Part shown: in pieces, positions 45,241-58,800 of the stretch
Layout of the letters: the number at the start of each line of letters is the position of its first letter
How positions within the stretch are numbered: the first letter of the stretch is position 1
NCBI GenBank assembly: GCA_023055425.1
Contig: JALGPY010000004.1
Coordinates: forward strand, 63,325,718-63,389,717
DNA from: Linanthus parryae
Taxonomy: Eukaryota; Streptophyta; Magnoliopsida; Ericales; Polemoniaceae
Reading direction: 5' to 3'
DNA: 64,000 bases
Position numbers and translations under genes: made by a program
Notes under the pieces: model-generated
The model's input: only the letters and a program-made list of their open reading frames with translations
Database searches by the model: none
Told to the model about the DNA's origin: nothing

Positions 45241-46763
45241 GTATCCGCTTCTATGTCCACCCCACACTCGTCGTGACTTTTCGTTGCCAGTTTTTGATTC
45301 AAACTCGCTGTGACTTTTTGTTAAAGACCATAATTCGTTTCAAATGCCATTTGGGAAGTTTAGAGGAAGTTCTGAATTATGGTTAGATGGGATTTGTTGG
45401 TATTAATCTCTTAATTCTTTGGTAATCTAGTGTGATGTAGGCTTATCATTCACCTAAACAACATCATAAGATTTTTTTAGGGGAAATGATACAACCTTTT
45501 CCCCCTAAAAAAACGACATCACAAAACTATATTACCCACAAGGTTGATACTTAGGTCCATTTTTTGGCTTTGTGTTCAACTTTGGCTCGGCTTTGGGTTT
45601 GAATTAACTATTTCTTATTATTTTTGTTTTTGCGCATATTCACAATTTGCTTCAACAATGTACTGCATTGAGCATATGGAAAAAATGCAACTTCAAGCTG
45701 ATGCGGAGAAGGATGTGGTCATGGTGATGGTGGGTAAGGTTTAGAATGGTGTAATGGTTGCAGTGGGGGGGGGGGGGGGTAGTTATGGTTTGGTTGTTAT
45801 TGGCAGGTCATTTGTCAATGTATGGTGATTTTGGTGTAGCATGTCAGGTTGTTAATGATGATATTAGCTGGTGATTTTGGTGGTAAGGATTTTTATGACT
45901 TTGGGTTGTTTCTTCCCAGACATACTTTTCCTTCTCGACTAGAACCAGCACCGCTTTTAAATGGAGGTTCATGGACCGCCTAGCAGGGCTCTGTAGAGTC
46001 GTTGTATGGGTGTCTTTCAAGCATGGTCATGTTTGTAATACAACTGTCTAGCCTTTATATTTGCCGAGATAGATGCAGCCATTGTACTGCACTTACCATT
46101 AAGGTTAATGGACATATTGGGCATATCGTGATCAGAGACTTATTAAATGAGTATCTCCGAGAATATACACATTTCATTTATAGCCTTGAGAAACTTTAGA
46201 AACCAACCCTAAAGCTATTTAAATCACCAACCTAAAGATTTTGGAAATCATATGTGTTTCCATCCAGTACGTCGTGAATAGGATTTTCAGTAACTAAAGA
46301 CAAACAATCCACTTCATTGGTGGTCCAAATATTTCTACTTAAAAGGTGTTCCCACAACAGGATTGGATGACCATGAACAATCACCCTGCTCTTCTTTGAT
46401 TCTTTGTTTTAAATATGTGGATTCTTCGTACCAGTTAGTGTCTTTCAAGCAGGGGTGAATATGGCTTCTTGCATTGAATGTAATTTCAGGAAACTAATCG
46501 GTGTTTTCTGGCTCCTAAGTTGACTGACATTTGGGTTTACAATGCTAATTTCAGGACACTAATCATTTTACTCCCATTATTCCAGTTTTCAACACAATAG
46601 TATTATATTCTTGATTTTTTTCACACTTTGGTTCCCAATATTTATGGAACAGTAAAACACAAGGGATAGTATTAATGACATACAGTCTTCTATTTGACTG
46701 GACTGGTAAGATAATGGTGTTGCACTGATCAAGATCATAGTGTGTTAGAATCAAGGATGATGA

Positions 46764-46836
<73 letters not shown>

Positions 46837-49800
46837 TCATGCTTAAACTTGAAACTGATCATGATCATGTTGTTGCACTAAACATGATTTTAGATATTGA
46901 TGATTGGTATTTTCCCTGTTCTTTGTAGCATTCTCCACCACTATCAGTTTGTGCCTTTTAGACTGGAGTTGAAAGTTTTTTTTATTAGCCTTTTTCCATA
47001 TATGTGATCTGCCAAATACATCTACGCAACTGTTGAATGTTTTTTCCATCTTCAATTTCATTTGATTACGTCTGACACCTGGAGCAATATGTACTCAGCT
47101 TCAACTCATTTTGGGTGCTGAGTTGGAAATTAAGAATATGTCAATTTCGATGAATTTACAATTGAAATTATGTCAAAATTGTGGACTCTCATAGTATTGC
47201 ACTTGAGTACTCAATTTCTTTCATCGAAATTCCGTTTCTTCACATGACACTTTGCGTGAGGGCACAACACCCACTACCGGCATATATACTTCTCCAACAT
47301 GCATCTAGAATATGGATCTTATGGTGATGCACACAAGAAATCATTGAGTATATTGGAAGAGATACTCCACCTATCACTATTTTTAAAATACATGCATATT
47401 TGTTATGTTTTTGCTCATGGTTATACTTGGTGTGCCTTTAAGCACGGGCAATACCTAGTATCATATAAATTACAGAGGCATGAAATTTTGAGGATTTTAA
47501 ATTTCTAATTCGGTTAAAAATACACACAATTATATTCTTGAGTTTTAAAATAACAATATTTTAATTTTTTGATGCAATTATACTTAATAACACTTGAGCA
47601 CAAAAGTTCACAACTAACTATAAAAAAATAGTCAAATTTAATATAGATATTAGAATGTGGACCCTCAAAACATTGGGATCCTACATGGTATGTGAAAAAA
47701 AAAAACCCGCCAGCGCATGTGGCAATTTCCGATGAATCTAGAAATCTCCGAAGAATCCAAACCACCATAAAAAACATCCACTATTAGAATAGGCTTATTG
47801 CATCCTCCAGTTGCGATAATCATACGTATTGAAACTGGTAAATTTTGTTGACAATCACATTCTTTTATTGAAATGGTACAATTGTCTATTAACTTTTTAT
47901 GTATGAAAACTCATAACACACCATTGTTATTACCACTACAACCGCCCTAACACCGTCACCCGACCCAGATTCCGGTGACCGATGACCAAAATCCGGCGAT
48001 TGAAGCCCTGATTCCAGCTACATCATCATCGTGACCACCACAATCACCACCACAGAACTCACAACCAGCCCTAACCCATACACCAGCCCCTGCCCAGATT
48101 GTGCAAACCCAAACCAAAACCCAGTGCCTTAATCGATGAACCCATCAATTCAATTGACACCCCTCTCTTCCAATCAATGCTTTAACGAATGTGCACGCCC
48201 ACAGACCAGAGGATCTTACCCCAACCTAAGCCAGACACCCCAATACCAGATTCGTATTAGAAAGAAAGGGGGAAGGTCAAAGGAAAGATACACATATAGA
48301 GAGGGGGAGGGGTGGAGAGAGAATGTCTGACCAATTCAACAGTGTTGTTGATGTTGTAGTTCTTTTTGGCGAAGGAATAAAACACGTCGGATATGGAGAT
48401 CTAGTCCAGGACAATTCCGCCATCCAACGATGACAATTGAGAATTCAAAATTTCTGGTTCTGGGTTCTTACGATTTGGTTGAGAGATCGCAAGCTGCTGC
48501 TACTGTGAAACGGATTGAGTTTCGAGTTGGTGAAATTGATATCGACGTATTTATCCAGTGGTTCATCTTCTAATCACCCAGATCTTGGTTCGGACCCAGA
48601 TCTTAGAAACTCACAAAGGCTTCGTTTTTTAGAATGAAATTGAAAACCCAGAACATGTGGGTTACAATTTGGTTCATCATCTAATTTTCTTCATCCTTAT
48701 CTTCATCCCTTTTTATTTTTCAATTTTTCTTTCTAAGTTAGTAGTGTATTTCCACATTTCCCCTCCATTTGGAGTTCTGCTTTGTCTGGGTTGTTTCAGA
48801 GGTGATTTATTTTCATCTCCCACAATTCTATTCTAATCTCTCATGTTACATCTCTCAATCTGCTCTTTTACGTCTTCCGTAGCAAATTTGAAAAACTTTA
48901 CATACGGAAGAGATGTCCTCCTCTCTTTTAGATTTGGGGAAACCCCGTCGCCTGCTATTTTCTCCTGTTGTGTAGAGGTTAACTCTGCCATTGGTGTGAG
49001 AATTCCGGAGACTGGCTTTCATCCGTTCAAACCTCATATGGAGGGGAAGGCCTGTTTCTTCAACCAGAAAACCAACTAGGTTCTTGTTCTGGATTAGAAA
49101 TGGTGTTGTCCCTCTCTTCAGCGAGAAGTACAATTGCACAAGCAAAATCTCATAACCTTGAAAGTAGGATCTATTCCGTAACATTTTGGAAGTACTCGTT
49201 CAGGTAATTTTATGAAGGAACACTTGGTCGAGTCCAAGCTTGGCGCATCAATTGGGACATTAGCGAAATCACGACTGTTAATATTTACCCTGTGACAGCT
49301 CCATCGTTGACACACGAATCCTTACACCTTTATAAAGGACAAGTGCGCATGCAAAATTAGCTACAATTGCTAATTCAATTGTTCATGAGTGTTCTCTCAC
49401 GTCAAAGTACAAGGTGAAACACAAAAAAGTTAGTTCATAAAGAAAGTAATTCTTATAAAGACAATCTTGGTTTTCACAAGATGGATCTTGACTCTTTTGA
49501 GCCCGAAAAGAAATAAAGAGGAATTATCAGGGAAAAGCGCTATTGGGGAGTTGAGAGAGAGCTAGGGAGGATCTCAAGACTCGGACTCCCTAATTATGGC
49601 GACCCGAGCGCTCCAAAACCTACTCACGGAAAACACATGAACAAATACCCCTTGTGGGACACCTCTTACTAATAAAAAGAGGCCTTATCCTTCCGAAATA
49701 TATCTTGTTCATACATTGGAAAAAATTTGGAGGGTTTCGCTACTTCAGCTTTATCCAGGTCATTGTTGGAAGTCATCTATGCGAATAAAAATCTTCGGCG

Positions 49801-50034
49801 ACATTTCTTAGAGGTAACCTTAGAGTATGTGACCTCATCTTATTGCGAATGTGAAGTTTTCTTGCAGGACTATCAAAAGGTTTCAATCTCCACCCCCGCA
49901 ATGATTCTTTTTAGCTTGAAATTTTGAGGACTAGCGCAAAGCCTCACTGTTCAATCGCCCAAATCTCTTTGCCCAAACAAACTAATCTTATATTTCTGAT
50001 GAAAACGGAGAAGTTATTCGACGATTTATCCTGT
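45241..50034. other. Gene-poor interval
   Basis: No conserved frame recognised. Contains a G15 run (45765-45779), a TAG microsatellite (46763-46836) and a CCACCA/ATCACC-rich tract near 47930-48060. Short frames at 48136 and 48843 do not resemble known proteins. Confidence 0.45.
46763..46836. repeat. TAG/AGT microsatellite
   Basis: About 24 units of the trinucleotide. Frames across it read as poly-Leu on the minus strand and are artefacts. Confidence 0.95.
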
Positions 50035-50440
50035 AACAATCTGAGCGAATTACTGTCCCAACAACTTCTTTATCCGTACCACCGAATAAAAATGCTTAAG
50101 CCTTGAAGGTGCTAGTAGTAATGCACAATGTTTACTATATAGCACATATTTAATCCACAAATATTTCGATGTGGGATGGGCCACCTTATATACACGACGT
50201 CCTCGTCGAGTCACGTATCTCCTTGGCTGGCGGCGCACCTCACCACCACGGAGCCCTTGGACCAACCAGACTCTTATGCCATTTTTAACAACCCGAGTGG
50301 ATTACTGCCCCAATAACTTCTTTATTTGTACCACCGGATAAAAATTCTCGAGACTTTAAGGTGCTAGTAGTAATCCACAAGGTTTTCTATATAGCGCACA
50401 TTTATCCACAAATATCTCGATGTGGGGCGGGATATTTCAT
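50035..50440. repeat. Direct repeats of about 155 bp, TRIM/LTR-like
   Basis: 50035-50190 and 50287-50440 are diverged direct repeats sharing TTTAAGGTGCTAGTAGTAAT-like text, CTATATAGC.CA and TCGATGTGGGRYGGG. The C/GATGTGGG box is common in plant LTRs and TRIMs. The spacer is under 100 bp. No target duplication was identified, so the element type is not proven. Confidence 0.5.
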
Positions 50441-50669
50441 ATCTATTCTTGGAAAATGGTTGGGATTTAATAAGTTCTTTGGTAGCAACCTAGTTAGTAC
50501 CAAATGGGGTTTGTGGGCTGCTTTGACAGACTCCTTTTGCCGCATTATGTTATTTTCTTGTTCCAATTGTCTAATTATAGAAGTGGAATATGCTTTTTCT
50601 AGCTCTTGGATTCTTGTTTTCTTCCACGTCACCCAAAATTGAGCAAAATCCTTATGTATTTTCCTTGTT

Positions 50670-51985
50670 GAATGGTCATATCATATAGTACAAACTTCCA
50701 CTATGTATTACGGGAGATTAAAACCATGTGGAAAGTACTGAAAAAATTTAAGCTCAAACAAAAGATCGACCAAGGCATAAACATTCTCCAAATGTTTCTT
50801 CATCAGCATAACTTACTGGGGATTGAGAGTCAAGGTGTTTATTTCACCTGGACTAACAACAGTCATGGTTCAACTACAACATTTGAAAAGATTGATAAAG
50901 GGGTATGCAAACATATATTGGGTACTTTTTTCATGATTGTAGTCATTACAAACCTCTCAATTCAACGTATTGACCACAACCCAATGGTTTTTGACATTTT
51001 TGGGTTTAAACTGAAGAAACGAAGTCACAAGCAGTTTCCGTTTTATTGGAGTACTTTACGAGATGCTATCCCAATCACGAAAAGAGTCTAGAGCCTACAT
51101 TTCACCAGCTCTCCAAGCTTTCAAAAAGCCAAGAAGTAAGAAATCTTACTCAAGTATCTTCATAACTGGAGTAACCTTTCCATTAAAAGTTTAGCAAGGC
51201 AAATTGAAGAGTCAAGAGTAATGTCGGACACATCGGAAACACAAACTGCACAGGGTATGGACAAGAAGTTGCCAAGGAAAAATCATCTAGGGCTTATCTT
51301 GATAGTCTAAACCAGCAACACGAGAATTATTGGAGACAGGGATCAAAACAAAATTGGTTGCAAAGTGGTGACAGGAACACAAATGTTTCTATCTATGAAC
51401 TACCATTCGCAGGAACCAAAAATTAATCACCGGTATTTTCTCTCCTAGAAATGAGTTCCTTACATCTCTGTCGGACATAGACAACTGCCACTTTCAATAC
51501 TTTAAGTCCATTCTTATCTGTCAAAGCCCAACTGTCCATATAGCTTCATCCTCAAATCAAGATTGTACGCAATTCTTAACCTCCCATTTAAGCCTTGCTT
51601 AAGCAAATCAGTCGGACCTCTCCTATATATCAGTAGAGGTTAAAGCAACTGTTCTTTAAATTGGTGAAAATAAAGATCTGAGACTGAAAGGTATTATTGC
51701 AATTTTTTTACCAAACCAAGTGGGGTACTGTGGGCCAACTTATCACTCATACTTTCGTTAGCACTCTTGACGAAGGTCACATTCTCGAAAAGTCGAACAA
51801 AACCTATGTTGCTCTGTTACCTAAGACAAGCCAGCCAAGAACGATTGTATACTTCAGACACATTAGTCAATGCAACGCCCCATAAAAATTTATTGTGAAA
51901 GTAGTTGCAAACATGCTCAAGGCAGTGCTTCCCACACTCATCTCGGAAAATCAGGATGCCTTCATTTCTGATAGGCTTATTGAAA
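50670..51985 (+). pseudogene. L1-type LINE remnant C (endonuclease and RT N terminus)
   Basis: Frames across the region give the end of an AP-like endonuclease (QGVYFTWTNNSHGSTTTFEK, then DHNPMVF), a linker NYWRQGSKQNWLQSGDRNTN and the RT block KTYVALLPKTSQPRTIVYFR plus LISENQDAFISDRLI, the usual start of plant LINE reverse transcriptase. At least six frameshifts or stops. The LINE text stops at about 51985, inside a tandem repeat, before the catalytic FADD box. Confidence 0.8.
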
Positions 51986-52795
51986 TACCCCGTTTTGGTT
52001 TTCGGTATTTCATTTATTTATGAGGCTTTGCGGACTCGTTTGATAATTTATGATGCTTATGTTGGGAATATTATTGGTTATAATATTTGTGGAGGGATCA
52101 AATTGTTATTTAAAAGAGTTTTTGGTAGTTTATAATTACTATTACGATGGTTGAGTTATTTTGTAAGTTTGGTAAAACTTGGAGAATTATAGGGCAAATA
52201 GTATTTTCACATATTTAATTAAATAGTATTCATATTACTCACATTTATTTTAATTATTCATTTTATTTAATTAGTGAGGGTGTACTCATCACATTTCTAC
52301 ACTTCACAACATGGAATAATTCATTACGGAAATTATTTTCTAATTCTCTTTTGGCTCAAGATAGTGCTACCACGGTCATCTCATAAAATCAAAATGTTTT
52401 CATTTCTAACAGGCTTATTGAAATACCCCGTTTTTGTATTTTGGATAATTCTATAATATATATGATCGTTGGGAGTTGTTTGGTAATTTATGAAATTCGT
52501 TTTGGAAATATTATTGGTTATAATATTTCTGGAGGGATCAAATTATTATTCAAATAGCCTTTGGTGGTTAAAAATTATCAATAAGATAGTTGTGTTATTT
52601 TATAAGTTTGGTGAAAAGTGAAGAATAATAGGTTAAGTCCCATGTTTAATTCATTACTATTTATATTATTCTTATTTATTTTAAGTATTAATTTTATTTA
52701 ATTAATGAGGGTGTACCCATGAAATTCTACACCTCACCACATGGAATAATTTATTTTGGAAACTTTATTATAATTCTCTTTGGACTCTTATTTCT
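51921..52795. repeat. Two-copy tandem duplication carrying the LINE end
   Basis: About 51921-52365 and 52366-52795 are diverged copies of a roughly 435-bp unit. Each begins with the LINE remnant (TTCATTTCT.A.AGGCTTATTG) followed by AAATACCCCGTTTT, TATTATTGGTTATAATATTT, GAGGGATCAAATT and GAGGGTGTAC.CAT. The AT-rich part is unassigned. Confidence 0.8.
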
Positions 52796-52869
52796 TTTCC
52801 ACCAAGCAATATGGGATTATATTCATGGAGGATTAATTCACGCAGAAGAAAAAGAGAAGACCAAGAACA

Positions 52870-53660
52870 ACATGTAAAAGCTACGGATTCGCGCTGGAGC
52901 TCGGACCTAGATCACCTAAAACGTCCTAATCTACCCACGTTCCCGCTCCGAATTCGCGCTCCAGCGCTTTAGGGGCAAAAACGCAGTAAAAACGCGCTCC
53001 TATTTTAGCCAGAGCGCAAATTACTTAAAATCTGGGGCGAACTGCAAATAGTTCCAAAATGTAGGCCTTTGCAGGCTAAATAATTGACCACTCCCCTCAA
53101 AATAGGCCAGCCCATTGTCATAAATGAGGCCCACCACCACTATGAAGACTTATGAAGAAGCAGGAGCTTCTTTTATAGCAAGAGATGCCTTTCACTCACT
53201 TGCCCATAAGCGATGTGGGACAAAATAACTCCTACAACCATTCACTCTATTTATTAACAACTTCAACATCAGCAGTCTGCTAGGAGGCGATGTGGGATAA
53301 GTAAGATTTTCAATCACAAGAAGCAAGTTCTTTTAGAACAATTAGTGTTATTTCATAATAAATAGTTGTACAACAAGAGATTATCAATCTTGGTAAGTTA
53401 TTTTTCACACTACTTTGATTCATTTAACAAGAGAAAAATCATTAAGTGGCAGTGCTCCTAAATCAAATAGAAGGAGACTAATGAATACAATTATGTAGGT
53501 TCAAGAATCATTAAATAAACTTTTGAAAACTGTTAGTATGTAGACGCTCTGACCGCGCTCTCAAAATCAATCTTTTTAGAATTTGGCGTTCTCCCGCTCC
53601 CGCTCTCGCTCCCGCTCCCGCTCCCGCTCTAGGTGACTTAGGCTCGGACTTCTTGCATGA
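52870..53660. repeat. Segment with inverted CGCTCC-rich ends
   Basis: Left text (CTCGGACCTAGATCACCTA, about 52900-52918) is roughly inverted at the right (TAGGTGACTTAGGCTCGGA, about 53630-53649). Both ends contain repeated GCTCCCGCTCC or GCGCTCC units, including (CCCGCT)n at 53590-53627. The pattern suits a hAT-like MITE, but I found no clear target duplication. Confidence 0.4.
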
Positions 53661-55862
53661 TATCTTTCCTTTCTCTCGTTTTATCAATTTTATGGAGAAC
53701 TTCGTAAAGCTAGACGCTACTATGCCTAGCTACACTTCTTAGCCAAATAATATTATGGAGAAGTAGGGTTTATTTTAGATTTTTTGGATTTGTGGATTGA
53801 TTCATGTTTTTTGAACTTAATTCTACTTATTGTTCTAGTTATTCAACAAGTTCTTGCTCTTAATTAGTTTGTTTGGTTTGATCACCCATAACTTGCCAGT
53901 TATCTAAGTAGATGCGCAGCAGTGATCAAGGCTTAGATTCGCGAGGAACATGATGATGTTCTCGTAGTTTCTTGAGAGCGACATGAGATAGAGACTTGAA
54001 TGAACGAGTGTGGGTTCGTTCGGTCGGACTTAGTTGGGTTTGAGTGTAAACGATGGACCGACGTGACCCGGTTTAACGAAACTAGCTAGCCGACTAGAAC
54101 AGTAACTATAGACGACGATGGACCGATATGACCCAAAGTAGATCAAAACGTAGATTTGCGTGAGATCGGCAGAAGTTCGTAATGAGTGTGACTCGGTATG
54201 ACTAGACATAGGTAGAGTGTTTTAAATCATAATCCAGAAATGTCCAAAGGCCCCAGGACCCTGAATTATCTAGTGTTATCCATATCTTATTAAACTCCTA
54301 TTTAATTAAATCCAATTATAGTAGTTTAGTTGTTATTTAAGTTTAGTCGCTTGTTTGGGGGCAACAACCTCTTAAATCACAATTCCTCCTCAGGTTAGTT
54401 TATCTCTAAATTAATCGTCTAGCTAAATGATCTCAAGACTCCCCCTATGGGTTCGACAACATGAGTTTTAATACTCAATCTTTTCTTACTTCGTCCGTGA
54501 ACTTGCGTATACACGTAAGAAATCGTGTCAACATGAGAAAAGTACCGAGATTTGCAGGTTGCTGGGACCGAACAGGTAGTCGTGCGAGCAGGGAAGGAAC
54601 TCGCACGAGAATATCACTGCTCGCACAAGCAAGATATTACTCACACGAGCAGGAATCTGGTAGCCGCATGTAATTTTTGGGCTAAACATGTAATCTTATA
54701 CAATTTATGACTTGGAATTTTTTGGGGACTATAATGTTGAACCTAGAGAGCTATGCAATCAGTTCGTTCTCTATACAACAGAAAATTAGTTCTCAACCAA
54801 GTATTCAGAGACAGGCATATACCCATACTCACATGTTTTAGTTATTCCATGATTCCACTACCCCCTACTCATAAACTTATACATTTATCTAATCCAACAC
54901 TCTTCAATAGAAAAGTAAGCATTCATATGCTCACCTGGTAGCATGCCTTGTACTCTTAATCAGCGCTGCTGACTCTCTATCCCGATAACCTCTACATATA
55001 CATAAGTACAGTTACATAAGTACAGTTACTTATCATCATAGCTATCTAGCTCGGAATGACTATTTTGCCCCTTAAGTCTCAGTCTTATCAATATAGTCCC
55101 TAACTGTTCCAGAACCCTTAGTTGTGCCCAACCGGCAAGTCTCATAAGTCTTTTAGGTCACATAGTTGGCCACCTAGAATTGAATCTCAAATTCCGGTTA
55201 TCTATACTCAAGTCACTGAAGTTTATTTAAAATTGCACCTTAGCCCCTCACAGGGCCTGGATTCTCAAACAAGTTAATCTATGCTCATCAATATGCAAAC
55301 ACCTTTCTCAGCACTCTTAGACAGTCCTGGGATTGGAATCTACAACTTCTAGTCATTTGCAATTAAGCCCCCAGAATCTGGAAAAATTACATTTTAGCCC
55401 CTATTTCAGTATGATTAGTTATATTTAAGTCCGTTATACACAATTGAGTTCCATATATTAAACATATATATTTATTAATGTACACCCGGATCGACTCATG
55501 ACCTTTAACCCTTGAAGGTCCGGGAGCGGTCCGTGTTATCTTTCCCACCGCCCCGACCGGCCCTTTGAACCTAAAGGAGTCTGAGGTAAATCAAGGAAAG
55601 TAAGGGGAGCAAGATGAAATTAACCCAGAAAAGGACATCCGTTCGAGTGATCACGTAATTGGTAGCCCATATTCCCCCATTAGAATAGAATTGCAGCTAC
55701 ATCCCAAAAAATGGTGATAGTTGAGATATTGAAGCTCTCTGGTTGGACGAAGTATCATCCAACCACTCCACTCTATACATGACGATGAGGGATAGACAGA
55801 GATAGAGAAAAGGGTTCTGTTATTGCTTATTAATTGGAGTGAGAGACAGTGTTTGGGGAAGA
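53661..55862. other. Intergenic, retroelement-like text, then asparaginase upstream region
   Basis: 53900-54540 reads like noncoding Gypsy sequence (CCCCCTATGGGTTCGAC, ATCGTGTCAACATG). A GCTCGCACGAGC-type short repeat cluster lies at about 54580-54660. 54700-55862 has no recognised gene. The asparaginase promoter must lie at its right end, but no convincing TATA box can be assigned. Confidence 0.4.
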
Positions 55863-58800
55863 ATGGGCTGGGCGATAGCTTTGCACGGCGGCGCCGGCGA
55901 CATCCCGCTCAATCTTCCACCGGAACGCCGTCAGCCAAGGGAGGCTGCCCTCCGATACTATTTGGAGATCGGGGTCGCTGCTCTCAAAGCCAACAAGCCC
56001 CCTCTCGATGTTGTCGAACTTGTGGTAACACAAAACCCTATAAACCCTCCCATTTCATTTCCAGATATCAATTGCGATTTTGAATTTGCTTGAATTGCTT
56101 CTAAGGTAGCCTGATTACCCACTAGTATATCCAGACTCTGCTTCTAATCTTGCTGAGTACTGATTCCACAATATGAATGTGTGTGTGTGATCCACAATTG
56201 TTCCATACTGTAGAAAGACCATATATGCTGTACATGTCAATATTTTTCTGATTTCATGTCTCTGTTATTCTGTTAAAAGGCTACTTTGTCCGGCTCCGTG
56301 TTGATGGATCAGAGTCTTCTCTGAATCTTGTATGAAAACATGCTTTGAGCTTGGTTGATGTGGGAATTCTAGTGAGAAGTGTTTCCTAGCTATGGACTTT
56401 ATCTTTTAGAAACGGAATGTCAAGGAAGGTTATGATAATATTTCTGAAGAAGATATGACAACCATTAGAGAAAATTTGTGTTATCCACTATTTAGTAAAA
56501 CTTCGAGAAATGTAAGACAAGGAAACCTTAAATATCTTAAATGTAAGAGGGAATGTTCGAAGTGAAGTGTCTCATTCGAAGCGTTTTCCTTTCGCTACTT
56601 GTCTTCTTATGCTTGTAGTATAGGAAAATATCAACCCTGTTGTAAGTTGAGATGCAATCTCCCTACCGATTTTGTTGAACCTTTAGACCAAAGAAGTGAG
56701 ATCATCCGTGATTTTTATCCCTGATTTGGGACCATGTGGACTACAATAGCTCCACAGATTCATGTAGCCCACCCAAAACTATAGATTAGAGCCTGTATCT
56801 TAGAAAGTGTGTTGTGTTCTTCTGGCTTTAAAGTTTTGATTGAAGTTAATGCTCATGTTTGGGATATAATAAATGTTTGGCTCCGTCGTGATTATGCAGG
56901 TACGTGAACTGGAGAACTCTCCCTACTTCAATGCTGGAAGAGGGTCCGTCCTAACTACCGATGGCACTGTTGAAATGGAGGCTTGCATCATGGATGGAAA
57001 AAAGAGATGTGGAGCTGTTTCTGGGTTAACTACAGTTGTTAATCCCATATCTCTATCGAGGCTAGTTATGGAGAAAACTCCTCATATATATCTCGCATTT
57101 GAAGGTGCAGAGGCATTTGCAAGGGAACAGGTCTGTAATCAGTCATGTTTCTCCACTGATATCTTTCCTGTACATGGTATCGAGTTTTGGTTTTCTGGTT
57201 TCTCTTTATTTCTTCATTATTTTGGTGAAGACCTGCGGTTTTTTTGAAGCCTCGCTATTTTAAAATAAATATCAACCCAGGGAACAGTGAATTGTTTTCA
57301 AATCTGAGATGACTTTTTTGTCATTCACATTTCTTGTCCATTCCAGTCTATTTCTCTCGTCCACCCCTAGCACATAGGAAACGTTGCTTGTTGCATTGAG
57401 TTCTTTTGCATTATTGCTTTGTTATGGTAGTGCATATTCTCAGCATACTAGAACCTCTAAAACTGAAATTGTTCAATTTGTCCAGGGGGTTGAAACTGTA
57501 GAAAGCAGTCATTTTATCACGCCTGAAAATATTGAGAGGCTAAAACAAGCAAAGGAAGCCAACAGAGTTCAGGTAAGTTGTCTCATCTTTTCGTGGATGT
57601 TAGAAGTATTATCTCGGTGATAGTTAAAATCAGGTTATTCGGTCTTCTGAATTTTCTAGACAAGATTTTAAGCATGTTTCACTTATGGATAAACCGATAA
57701 ACTGAATCTTTTCTGGGCTTGGACATCCAGTAGCCTTTCTTACCTCGGTAGTTTCTTATTTCCGACAAAAGATGTTGGATGCTTATAAGAAATTGATGCT
57801 TTCAAACTGTAAAAAAAGAACCCGTTTATTCGAAACTTGCATTCAAAAGCTTCTGTCGTATTTTTGTATTACCAATGAAAGAAAGTTCTATGTCCTCATG
57901 TCCTGTTGCTCTACTTATTGCCTCTCCAATCTCCAACAAGAACCTCGCCCAATAGTTCAGGCAATTACCATTGATTTCTGTGTGCACTGAGTACCTGGAT
58001 TTCTTGTATTCCCTGCTCCAGAAAGTTCATGAAAAGATGGATCACAAGTTGTAGTAGTAGACTAAGGCCTTGATTGGGTAAGGGATAAATGGTGGTGGTG
58101 GTGGTGGTGGTGGTGTGTGTGTGGGGGGGGGGGGGATTTTACCCCTTACCCCCATCCAATTTTCTCTTCAAAATTGTACCACCCCTAAAGCATAAAGTAG
58201 GATAAAAATTGAGCTTAATATTTCTAACAAAAATACCCTCATCAACCTAATCAAATTACAAGCTATAAATACCCACCACCAACTACTGTTCACTCTTTCT
58301 TTTCTCTCTCTACCTTATCTCCCTAACTCCCTCTCGTTTGTGCTCCGATGAAGTCCTTCCTCTTCTTTTTGCTATGTTTATTTTTGTTTTCTTTTTTTTT
58401 TACTGTTTTGTTCTTGTTTTTATTTAGTAAACATAATTATCTCCTAATTATAAAGTTTTATTTAATTTAGTACAAGAAAAGATATAAGTTGATATATAAT
58501 AACAGCTAAACATATAATTTTTTAATGATGTATAAGGAAAACTGTTTTAGAAGACAAACAGTTACGAATCCAAATTTAGGACAGTGTGGTCATTTTCACA
58601 GCAACCATTCTTCATATCCTGTCTCATATCCTGCTACACTCAAAACCAAAAATCACTTATCCTGCCTTATCCCAGTACAATCATATCCTACCTCATATCT
58701 CAGTACATCTCTTATCCCATGATTTTTATCCCTTACCCAAACGAAGCCTAAGGTCTCATGGAATGATGAAATTACTCGAGCATAATTAAATTGATAGCCT

